Source: Orbilia blumenaviensis
Taxonomy: Eukaryota; Ascomycota; Orbiliomycetes; Orbiliales; Orbiliaceae
NCBI GenBank assembly: GCA_036872755.1
Contig: JAVHNS010000002.1
Coordinates: 2,728,001-2,792,000, forward strand
Reading direction: 5' to 3'
DNA: 64,000 nt
Shown: positions 12,470 through 22,098 of the stretch, one piece after another
Position numbering within the stretch: position 1 is the first letter of the stretch
How the letters are laid out: each line of letters opens with the position of its first letter
The notes under the pieces: generated by a model
Databases searched by the model: none
What the model saw: the letters and a program-made list of their open reading frames with translations, nothing else
Told to the model about the DNA's origin: nothing
Position numbers and translations under genes: made by a program

Positions 12470-15400
12470 ATGAAGTCGGGTTCGCTCAACGCACTGTCCT
12501 TCGCTAGCATCCTGTTGTTCTCCTTGGTGTCGGCGACAACTAAAACGATAACAAGTTATTCGACTATCACGCCGACATGTCCAGTAAGTTGATAGAGTGC
12601 GATTTGTCCGAATTTCTGAGCAATTGTTGACAGCTCCGGTTTAATTAGGCCCAATACCCCGTGACAGAAACATCAACTGTCACTGTTAGCTCAACATGCT
12701 CCGTAAGTTCTTTTTTCTTCTTCCCCATCTCATATCACGAATGCATCACGCCGCGCATGTGACTTATCAATGCCCTCTGCATATGCAATTTAGAACACAC
12801 CCATTGAGGGGTACCCGATCACAGTTACCGTAACTGCGACTGTCACTGAACCCCCAACTGTAATCACAACGACTGACACGTTTGTGGAAACATCGACATG
12901 TCCCCCAGGTGAAGTCACAACTGTCACCCAAGTTCCTGATGCATCGACAATTACAGAGCCTGGTTCGGTCACGACCATTATTCAGACTGGCGACGACGTG
13001 ACTGCCACAGTTACAGAGACACTCCCTGGAGATGTAACTACACATACTGAGTCCCCCACTTGCGACGCGCCGTCGACGGTGACAGTAACAACAGGAGGTG
13101 GATATGGAGCAACTGAGACCCTTACTATCACTGAATCGCCCACCTGTGGCCCTCCATCGTATGGAACAGAAACAACCACAAAGACAGAGACATCAGTGTC
13201 TGTATCGACCTCGGTGTCTGTATCAGTCAAGTGGAAGACCCACACAGAGACCAAGTGGAAGACCCACACTGAGACCAAGTGGAAGACCAAATGGAAGACC
13301 CACACTGAGACGAAGACAAAAACAAGCACAGAGACAGAGACTGCCACAGAGACTGCCACAGAGACTGCTACAGAGACTGCTACAGAGACTGCTACAGAGA
13401 CTGCTACAGAGACTGCTACAGAGACTGCTACAGAGACTGCCACTGAGACTGCCACTGAGACTGCCACTGAGACCGAGACTGAGACCGAGACTGAGACCGA
13501 GACTGCTACTGAGACCCAAACAAAGACGAATACTCAGACCGACACTCAGACCGACACTCAGACCGACACTCAGACCGACACTTTGACAAATACCCAAACG
13601 GACACTCTCACCAACACCTTGACGAATACGCAGACTGATACTGCGACCGAGACTCAGATCCTGACCGAAGAGGTTTTGATAACAGAGACCCTCACCAGCC
13701 TGATCACGGAAACGACTGAAGTCCCAAGCCCATATCCGGTGACTGAGACGGTCCTCACAACAGATATCGTCACATCCACAGTTGTATCTTCATTCACTAC
13801 CTTGGTTCCAACAACAATTATTTCTTCTTTCACAACCACTCTCGATGCTGAGACAATCATTGTTACGACAACTCTCACCAACTTCGTTCCTGTTGTAACT
13901 ACCACGACTATTCCTGTCACTCGTTCGACGACCCGACTTGTCACCATTCGTACAACATCTACTCGAACTGTGTTGTTGACCACTATTCGCACGCTCCCGC
14001 CAATCATTCGTACAGAGATTCGCACGCTTCCAGGAAATACAATTATCCGTCCGCCAACGACACGCACCGTTACCGCTACCGTTATCCAGTAAGTGCTATA
14101 TTTGAATAAATACCCGTGTTTTTTACTTTATTTTTATTTTATTTTCTTTCAAGCTTTTTAAGAATATATCTCTAACGTAATATACACAGAACCGTGACAA
14201 ACAACATCTATACCAGGATATGCGAGGCGAGATACCCAGCAAAGGGAGATATTACCGCCTACGATTCCCCACGCAACTATACTTGGGGTTGCCCACCAGG
14301 ATATGTGTGCGCTCCCAAGGTTCAGCAAAGGCCCGGCCGCGACGCATGTCCAAATGAACCTCCACCAATCGATATCTACGCCTGCCGACCGGACGAGTGC
14401 GTCAAAGCACCTCCACTCGCTGAGCCTAAGAAACACTGCTGGCGACCAGCTGGTTGTTCATACAAGCTTTGCACATACAAATACAACAATTACCCCTACT
14501 ATAATATGGATCCTAGGAGATGGGCTCTCAATTTTTCGTCTGACGGGTATACAGTTACTGTGAATGAACAAACAGGCTATAAGTACTACAAGCGGCAAGC
14601 CCAGGCCCTGTTGGCACAGGCGTCGTCTGATCTAGCCCTTGCTGTCAACCCCTGTTATGAAGATTGTAACGACGCCCTCTTAGAGGCCCAACGCACTGGT
14701 AAAGTTCCGGCGATTTGCGAACTTACATCAGCGTTTAATGTAAAGCTTCAGGCCTGCAGTATGTGCGTGAACTCGCTCGATCGCACAAACACACAGTTTG
14801 CACAGCTTGCATATCCCGACGTTGCACAATGGGTCTCTTATTGCGAGGGGCTTCTGCCGGCACCACTTATGCAGACTACTCCGGTGAGAAAGGGGGAGGA
14901 TAGCACACAAACTACCAGCACCGAGGATAGCATCATATCCAAGGAGACTGAGACCGTCACATTTACACCTGAACCTACTACGGTTACAGCTACTGTAGAG
15001 CCCGTGACCACTACTTCTGATAACGAACCTCCAAGCTCCACCGCTCCTGAACCTACTACCGCCCCTGAACCCACTACCGCTCCTGAACCTACTACCGCTC
15101 CTGAGTCAACCACCACTCCGGAGCCAACTACAACCCCAGAGCCAACTACAACCCCAGAGCCAACCACTACTCCGGAGCCAACCACTACCCCGGAACCAAC
15201 CACTGCCCCGGAACCAACTACGGTTGAACCCTCTAGTACCAGCGAGGAAGATACATCATTTGAACCCACCTCTACAGCATCTGAGCCAACCGGAGAAACG
15301 ACGACATCTAATGTAGATTCTCCGACAACCACAACAGATGGTTCTAATCCTACTACAGACTCGGGTGAACCGACCGAGACGGACACTGAGACTGATGGTA

Positions 15401-15751
15401 CGGTCGAGCCGACATTCACGGAAACTAGCGAGCCAGCAAGCACATCGTCTAGTGCCAGCCAGACTTCTACAGGTGGCAGCGATGGTGGAGAAGAGACCAC
15501 AACTAACGTTACTCCACCTTCAACCTTGACTTCTGCAGGCGCTTCCACCGTAAGTTTTTATACCCGACCTTTATAACTTATCGCAGTGCTAATAATATAC
15601 CCAGTCTTCAACATCCTACCGCCCAAGCTCATCGGGCTCCCCGACCATCACTGGGCCCCCAGTGGCCACAGGTAGCGCAAGCACCATGAGCCCACCATCG
15701 ATGACGGCCCTTATGATCGTTCTCGGATACTTCCTCATGGCGTTCTTGTAG
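12470..15751 (+). CDS. Large Thr/Pro-repeat GPI-anchored cell-wall glycoprotein (adhesin-like)
   Basis: Five exons, 12470-12583, 12649-12702, 12794-14088, 14190-15549 and 15605-15751, give 989 aa. Residues 1-~22 are a signal peptide (MKSGSLNALSFASILLFSLV). Residues ~57-485 are Thr-rich, with WKTHTETK repeats, a TETA array near 239-286 and TDTQ/TNTL repeats. Residues ~499-705 form a cysteine-rich globular domain including CYEDCNDALLEAQ, ICELTSAF and ACSMCVNS, a Cys pattern I associate with fungal wall glycoproteins. Residues ~774-834 are (A/T)PEPTT repeats, then more Ser/Thr, and a hydrophobic end (MTALMIVLGYFLMAFL) fits a GPI signal. The structure suggests a long O-glycosylated stalk presenting a disulfide-bonded head. 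Adhesion is inferred from architecture only. Confidence 0.88.
13320..13665 (+). repeat. In-frame coding minisatellite (TETA and TDTQ arrays)
   Basis: A 12-nt unit, GAGACTGCTACA with GCCACA and GCCACT variants, is repeated head to tail and encodes TETA. It passes into GAGACCGAGACT (TETE) and ACTCAGACCGAC (TDTQ) units. The unit length is a multiple of three, so unit gain or loss changes stalk length without breaking the frame. The repeat also opens long false frames on both strands. Confidence 0.9.
15046..15225 (+). repeat. PEPTT coding repeat array
   Basis: Tandem 15-nt units encode APEPT/TPEPT motifs within the C-terminal stalk of the wall glycoprotein. At least ten near-identical units are visible with synonymous drift. 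Confidence 0.85.
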
Positions 15752-16324
15752 GTTCTTGGTTGCATCCATGCAAGCAGAATCTGAGATACTTCACAGAAAC
15801 TCAATCCTTAAAACCTAGCATCAAAGGAATATTGTAATAATGATACCAACGCCCCCTTGTCACACCCTTCATCCGATATTTTAATGACCCCAAAGAAATT
15901 TAATTCATACATTCATTCAAGATGATAGCCAAACTTAGCATTTGCGAAATTTTAGCGGACTTTGTGACCAGATTTTGGGCACCACTTTTCATATTTTTTA
16001 TCTTTCATGTATTATCTTGAGGAATCGTCTTCTTTTTGGACTAATCTGGGAAACAAAAAGGTTTTCGTTTTACGGGTTGAATTTAGTTATGGGCCTAATG
16101 GGGATATGTTTGTAACCACGGGATTAGTGAAAAGGAATTTGTAAGAGTGGTATTACTCGAGAACGAGGGAAACAAAATACATCAAAGAAACAAAGTTTTA
16201 CCAGATGCACATATTCTATGAAGCAGATATCTAGACAATGCGCCTTCTAATCCTTGCGGAAACAACACCGCTTCCCGGTTTGCTCCAGAGATAACAACAT
16301 TAGAAACGCAGATTAAGAACCAAT
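15752..16324. other. Convergent 3' intergenic region
   Basis: Holds the 3' flanks of the glycoprotein (+) and the Nudix gene (-). It is A/T-rich; no gene or structured element recognised. Confidence 0.6.
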
Positions 16325-16906
16325 TCATTGTCCGTATGTCTCAAATGCCTTGATAATCGTACGCCCCTGCGCCGGCAGAGTCCTCATCTCTCCTGACTGA
16401 ATCAAAGCCTTGAACCCCTCCTTTGTGACCCATTTGAACTCGTCATGTTCTAATGGTTGCAATACCACATTCTCAGTATCCTGAACTTCGATTTCAAAAT
16501 TAAACTTGCGCCATAGATCTCCCCTCCTCCCCTCAAAATCCACCGTATCAATAAGCCTCACTATTTTGGTCGCTACCAAGCCTGTTTCTTCAAATAGCTC
16601 CCGTGCTACGGAGTCCAGCAGTGTGGCGTCTATAGGAGGAGCTTCTGCGCCCCCACCTGGGACTTCGTACATCTCTGGAAACGCAGATTCACAGGCTGAG
16701 CGGCGGATCAAAAGAAGTTGGGGCTCGCCCGACGGCAAGAATTTGAAGACGAATGCCCCTACGCCGATAGTGTCGCGTGGTGCATTGAGACTGATTATTT
16801 GTTCCAAGGGTTTGTCGTATTGTTCAATATGGGGACCGAATGTGTAGGAGTGATCGACAAGTGCGGGAGGAGGCTGCGCCGATGGAATATATGGATCCGT
16901 AGACAT
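16325..16906 (-). CDS. Nudix hydrolase
   Basis: Single exon, 193 aa. Residues ~50-190 form a Nudix fold: the strand DTIGVGAFVFKFL, then EVPGGGAE, then the catalytic ARELFEETGL carrying the RExxEExG core that binds the metal. Compared with the canonical box (G-x5-E-x7-REUxEExGU), the segment between GGGAE and RE is lengthened by about six residues (APPIDATLLD), a variation I recall from fungal Nudix proteins of this kind. Substrate class (ADP-ribose, NADH, dNTP or others) cannot be assigned. It has no targeting signal, so is probably cytosolic. It converges with the wall glycoprotein. Confidence 0.9.
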   Translation of the reverse strand: MSTDPYIPSAQPPPALVDHSYTFGPHIEQYDKPLEQIISLNAPRDTIGVGAFVFKFLPSGEPQLLLIRRSACESAFPEMYEVPGGGAEAPPIDATLLDSVARELFEETGLVATKIVRLIDTVDFEGRRGDLWRKFNFEIEVQDTENVVLQPLEHDEFKWVTKEGFKALIQSGEMRTLPAQGRTIIKAFETYGQ

Positions 16907-18864
16907 TTCTAAAGGAAATTCTCCCGGTTCTGTTTGGACCCCTCTTCAAGCTTTGGTATTGGGTATTTGTGCTTCCAGGCTTATGAAATCTCGAAAGATG
17001 CTTTTGTTCAAGAGAGGTCGGGTTCTGTCGGAGCCTTATATATATATAAGCTTAAATCTTAGCGAGATCGTGTGTACACAGCCTCCAAGGCGCATTTAAA
17101 CTTCGACTGACGTGCACACCAACAAATCTGGGACGGGCTGTGACGAGGTCTGTGAGTCAGTTTGCAGAGGGACTAATGTAATAGTGTCGGCGCATATATG
17201 CAGATCGTGCAGTAGTCAACCGCGTGTATTCGGTTTTCAGAGGCTAGGCCAAAGGCTAAAAGCTTTTTAATAATGTTAAGGTGTGTCTACATATATTTGA
17301 CTCCAGAATCCAACAATGGCAACGCGTAATATACAAGGATTTTAGCCATGGCTGTTTGTTCTTCAGAGTATTATTTGGTTGCACGTTGGTCCTATGTGAC
17401 GACCTCACTAGAGAACAAGCAAAAATGCTACAGAGGAAACCTAGCCTTAGATCCAGGCGCCGCAGGCAAAGGAGAAAACAGCAACATAACAATACCAGAG
17501 CGAACAGATCTGGAGGATGACGACGGAAACCGACTCGAGTTAGGGCGAGCCCAATAACCAGATCTGGCAACGAACGGGCAGAAGGAAGGCCTTAAGGAAA
17601 TATCGTGATACTGAAGAGCAGGGCACTCACTCGTGGCGGGATAGGAATTCATTAGAAGAGAGCTTATGAAGGTCCCCGGAGGACAGAACTGCATGACACT
17701 TCCGTTATAACGTTATTTTCGTATACACTAGAGTGTCCTATCGATAACCCATACAGCATCGCTGTTCTATTGACGCAGGTGCTTTAAACTCGCTGCCGTA
17801 TTTTGTTTGTACTCGAAGGCAAAAGTTGGTTAAATGATTATTATTATTATTATTATTTTTAGAGAAATATTATGCTTCATCATTGCTTTCCTGCCCTACC
17901 CCACGGTGGAGACCACTCCGTTTTCGTGACTCACAGCATTACGAATACACCAAATTAGAGAGAGACGGCATGTGATCACTTCTTGTCCCGTGAACCAGAC
18001 AGGGCGCGTGTTAGCTCTAAAAACTTTGCAATAAAAACTTATTTCCCCAAATATCGATATAAATTGCCTGCGTGCATTATCGTCATTGTCATTATCGTCA
18101 TTATTTCTATCGCTGGGTCTCTATTTCATTATTTCGACGGTTGGGACTTCCAGGAGGCAATATGGCAGCTAGGTTTGGGTGCAGGAGCACATAAGTGCGC
18201 TATGACATGATAGTTCGGAAGTTGTACTGCTATTGGTAATACGGTCAGTGTGTGTTAACTTGATATCGTTATAAAATTGTACTGTCGACTTTAAAGTGTG
18301 GGCTCGAGTACTAGTTAAGCTCATTGGGCGACGAAATTACTATGGTGTATACGAATCTAACTAGTATTCGTTTCGTATTCCAGCCTCTCGGCCGGAAGGG
18401 ATGTAACCTGGGCGAGTGCAGCGAAAATCGATTACCCTACCTAAGATCAAGACTCTGCGGGAAAGCATATTTAAACGTCTCAGAGGTTGAGGAAGGCCAT
18501 ATTGGCAGGTATTTGATTAGTTCCCCCATACAACCATGGTCAAGGGGTGAAAACGAACTCGTCGATACCGGTTATATCAAGGTACCGCCTTTCAAAGCCT
18601 GAAGTAGATAGGGACACGCTGCTATTATATAAGTTTCAGACCGGCTGGGATCCTTTGTGGATGGACATTCTCAACGACTTGAAACGGCTTTACGGCTGCA
18701 TTGGGGTAAGAATGTATGCCAGCTTCCCGTGCCCCTATAAAGAATATCTGCATATACTTGGTTCTCTTGTAAGCTGAACTTTGAAAACTGCTAGCACCTA
18801 GGCATTTTTTAGGCTTCTTTGGAAACCCAAGTATCAAATAATCCACTATATTTGACTGCCCGGC
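16907..18864. other. Intergenic region upstream of the Nudix gene
   Basis: No supportable gene. It contains the Nudix promoter, an (ATT)n microsatellite near 17838-17861, and several short open frames with no ATG or no family resemblance. Confidence 0.5.
17037..17049 (-). promoter_or_regulatory. TATA-like element of the Nudix gene
   Basis: An alternating TATATATATATA tract about 130 bases upstream of the Nudix start codon on the minus strand. Assigned from motif and distance only; an AT microsatellite is the alternative. Confidence 0.35.
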
Positions 18865-19407
18865 ATGTCAGTCCGCAAGTTCCTCAAAAAACTACTCACA
18901 CCGACTAAATCGGGGAAACGTTCATCATTTGGCTTCTCGTCGTCCTCAAGAGACCGAGAGCTTCAGGAAGAAGAAGTCGAACTCGATCCAAATCCATACA
19001 ATATGTTTCTACTCTGTCCAAGGCACGCCACAACACGTTTCGTTTCAGAAATATATCAAGATGAGGTGCAATTTCTTCGCTACCTCCTCGAAGAAAGGCC
19101 GCATCCAAGTCTCTCACCTGGTACGGCTAGAAAGGAGCTCGTCCGAAGGGAACTACTAAGTAAAGACAAGAAGGAGAAAATACGAGAGAGAATACAGCAC
19201 TTGGACGTAGCCAGGAATGCACTGGTTGACCCTGAGCAGAGGGCAATTGTCGATGCAATTTATGGAGGAAGAACCAACTGCTATGTCTGCACATCCCCGA
19301 TAGCGCCGTATGATGAAAGTGGATCAGCCCTTATGAGTTCGCCGCGCCCGTATACCGAGGAATGGAGAAAGTCTACAGGAAATAGGCTGGAGCGGAACGA
19401 TAGTTGA
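18865..19407 (+). CDS. Hypothetical protein with J-domain-like C-terminal helix
   Basis: Single open frame with ATG, 180 aa. The N-terminus is basic and Ser-rich (MSVRKFLKKLLTPTKSGKR), the middle is charged and helical (KELVRRELLSKDKKEKIRER), and a CYVC pair follows. The segment LDVARNALVDPEQRAIVDA resembles helices III-IV of DnaJ J-domains (A-x-x-x-L-x-DP-x-x-R-x-x-x-D), but the HPD tripeptide is absent: only HPS is seen, about 30 residues upstream. If related, it is a degenerate J-like protein unable to stimulate Hsp70. No introns are needed. It is isolated, with ~2 kb upstream and 0.8 kb downstream non-coding. A spurious frame is possible, but the composition looks coding. Confidence 0.5.
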   Translation: MSVRKFLKKLLTPTKSGKRSSFGFSSSSRDRELQEEEVELDPNPYNMFLLCPRHATTRFVSEIYQDEVQFLRYLLEERPHPSLSPGTARKELVRRELLSKDKKEKIRERIQHLDVARNALVDPEQRAIVDAIYGGRTNCYVCTSPIAPYDESGSALMSSPRPYTEEWRKSTGNRLERNDS

Positions 19408-20227
19408 GACTCCTAGCGCCCCATAGCTATATTATTAGCCCCTAATGGTAACATGTCAGGTTCCGGTTACCTGTGTAAGTTCCAAAGCGAGATACGCTCA
19501 CCCTCCACCCCCTCAAAGTGTATTCCAGTTCAACTCAAAAACAATCTTTAAACCACATAGCAGTTTAAAGCTGCCTGAGGGCCTGTGATTTTGTTTAGAT
19601 GATATATAACCAGAGCGATAGAAAAACATCCAGGAATATAGTCGGCCGTAGATCTGCAGAAAGAAGGCATGTTGCTATCATAGAACAGAATTAACCGTCA
19701 AGCAATGTCTTTTCTCTTTACATGAGCTCTGGTTACGGCGAGATTAGGCTTCTAGATTGATAGTACTTAAGCAATTCCGCCATTTATCTCGTATCTATGC
19801 TCTGATGTTGTTCCAGTACTTAGGAGACACCCTGTTTAATCTAAGGCTACAAATCGTTGTCCAAAGATGCGTTGTGTGGTATTATGTGGTGACACTGGCA
19901 ACCGAATGAACCGCGGCATCTTCAGATCCTCATGCGAACGGCATTCCAAGATTCCTTCCGATGCCGAATGTCGATGAGGTGCTCTCGGTCCAGCCGAAAG
20001 CGCTAGAGCTTACCCCGGAGCTTTCTCCATATCGAGACAGGGTATCTCCGTGCCCAAAGTCCACACCTAGACGATATAAACCCCAGTAGGCCTGGGGTAA
20101 ATTCCATGGTCCATTCGCGGTCAACCTAAAACCTATAAAGTTGGAGCTGTTCTTTTGAAATATCAGCTGGTGTCCAAACTTCAATTTGTCTTCCTTAAAC
20201 CTGCTCTTGTCTTCACATCGTACAAAT
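19408..20227. other. Intergenic region before the MDR reductase
   Basis: No gene recognised. It should include the promoter and 5' leader of the reductase. Confidence 0.55.
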
Positions 20228-21562
20228 ATGTCTTCAAAAAGCTATAAGCAAGTCATCTATGCCGAAAGGCCGGATCCTACAATTATTCCAGATAAAACAT
20301 TCAAGATCAAAACCGCGTCGTTACCGACGTCATTGAAACCCAATGAAATTCTAGTTCGCGCACATTATCTGTGAGCTCTAAAATACCACGCGCAACACAC
20401 TGACGATCCACGCTAACACACACGCACCCTCCAGGTCCCTTGATGCGGCTATGAGGTCATGGCTAACTGCCAAAAGATCTTATATCGCTCCCGTTGAAAT
20501 AAACGACGTGATGCGAGGCTCCACAATCGGTCAGATCCACGACATTGGTTCGGCTATTGACTCCTCAAAGTTTAAGAAGGGGGACTGGGTCGTATCTATG
20601 TCCGGTTGGGCAGAATACGCCGTCCTTACCGAAAAACTCGTCGAGAGATTAGATGTGCCTCCTGGGTGTAGCCCCAGAGATTTTATGAGTGTGCTGGGTA
20701 TAACAGGTTTGACAGCGTATTTTGGACTTGAAGAGATCGGAAAAGTTAAGCCTGGGGAGACTGTTGTTGTGTCGGGGGTATGAGCAAATACTTAGTTTCT
20801 GAGACTTTTGGGTAAGACTAATACTTGTAACTTCACAGGCAGCAGGGGCCACAGGTAGCATGGCTGGTCAAATTGCTAAAATCAGGGGAGCCAGAGTTAT
20901 TGGTATCGCCGTACGTAGCTTAAGATTACTTCGCAACATTGGATATCAAAGACTTATGGATATTTTCTACACAGGGCGGCAAAGATAAATGCGACTTCCT
21001 AACATCTTCGCTCGGATTTGATGCCGCAGTTGACTATAAAAACCCGGAATGGAGAAACCAGCTCCGCGCACTGACACCAAAGTACATTGACGTCTACTTT
21101 GACAACGTTGGTGGCGAGATCTTGGATGCATGCTTAGCACGTGCCGCAAGAGACAGCAGGTTCATCATGTGCGGTGCAATCAGCCAGTATAACACAGCCA
21201 CACCCAAAGGACCAGCAAACATCCTAAACGTGATCGTAAGTAGCAACGATCCTCACTCCCGTTCAATAAACATCTTGGAGCGTGAAACGCTAATTTCTGT
21301 TTTGTAAATTTGACAGTCCCAACGAATAACAATCAAAGGCTTCATCGTGTTCGATTTTGCCAAGAAATACAATGCTGCAAGAAAAGATCTCGCACAATGG
21401 CTAACTGAAGGCAAGTTGAAGAGCAAGGAGCACATTGTCACAGGTGGCATCGAAAAGGCTCCTGCTGCTCTTGTGGATCTTTACGCAGGTGGGAATACTG
21501 GCAAGATGCTAGTAGAGATTACACCAATGTCTGAAGCTCTGCCTGGTGGCTCTAAACTATAA
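20228..21562 (+). CDS. Zinc-independent MDR family NADP-dependent oxidoreductase (PTGR1/YfmJ-like)
   Basis: Five exons, 20228-20370, 20435-20777, 20839-20910, 20975-21235 and 21317-21562, give 354 aa, the usual length for this family. The N-terminal GroES-like half contains DVMRGSTIGQIHDIGS and KKGDWVVSMSGWAEYA. The Rossmann half begins VVVSGAAGATGSMAGQIAK (AxxGxxG nucleotide motif). Later motifs DVYFDNVGGEILDA, RFIMCGAISQYN and RITIKGFIVFDF are hallmarks of the leukotriene B4 12-hydroxydehydrogenase / prostaglandin reductase / double-bond reductase group. The cysteine and histidine ligands of zinc alcohol dehydrogenases are missing. The likely reaction is NADPH-dependent reduction of alpha,beta-unsaturated carbonyls in the cytosol; the physiological substrate is unknown. 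Confidence 0.93.
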
Positions 21563-22015
21563 TATATGTATAGTATAGTACTTTAGGCGTATCTTATATA
21601 CGGCAATAAACTCGGGGTGTTTTCTTTAACTTTTGAGTTTTGTATTAATTATCACTACACTATTTACTATTTCTGTCGTCAGACGGTATCTTCACACGTT
21701 ATTGTACATGCGTATACAAACATAACTTTTTGCTTTCGCTGAGCACCGTGTTAGAATCAGATATTCAACTTAGCGTCGGCCAAAGAAATAAAAAAAGAAA
21801 AAGGGACTCGGAAAGTTTCTGATCTCTGCCAAGCCAGCAGTCTCGGTCTTAGACGTTCTTGACTACTTAAGCTAGCATATTTAAGCTTGAAGCTTCTGTG
21901 TTCGTCCAACCCGATTCTGAATCATTAAAAATCAAAGAAAGAAATCCCCCAAATGTTTAGAACAATTAACATTTGCACCATGAAATAGAAGACTAGCCCG
22001 ATTGTCCAACCAAGG

Positions 22016-22051
<36 letters not shown>

Positions 22052-22098
22052 AGAAGAGTTGAAACCAATAGCCAGCGAAAAAACGAACTTCAAACCAT
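21563..22098. other. Convergent 3' intergenic region
   Basis: Lies between the 3' ends of the reductase (+) and the Zn2Cys6 gene (-). It contains an A28 run directly followed by G8. Confidence 0.6.
22016..22051 (+). repeat. Poly(A)28 - poly(G)8 tract
   Basis: 28 consecutive A followed directly by 8 G, about 50 bases beyond the stop codon of the transcription-factor gene. On that gene's sense strand it reads C8 then T28. Confidence 0.95.

Noticed and set aside
12982..13597. Long open frames on both strands over the wall-glycoprotein repeats (Val/Ser, Leu/Ser and Arg/Gln repeats)
   Set aside because: They arise because the 12-nt repeat has no stop codon in several frames; only the Thr-rich frame joins a signal peptide, cysteine-rich head and GPI signal.
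17983..18210. Putative small membrane protein (IIVIVIIVIISIAG)
   Set aside because: The frame has no ATG start and its hydrophobic segment comes from simple ATT/GTC repeats.
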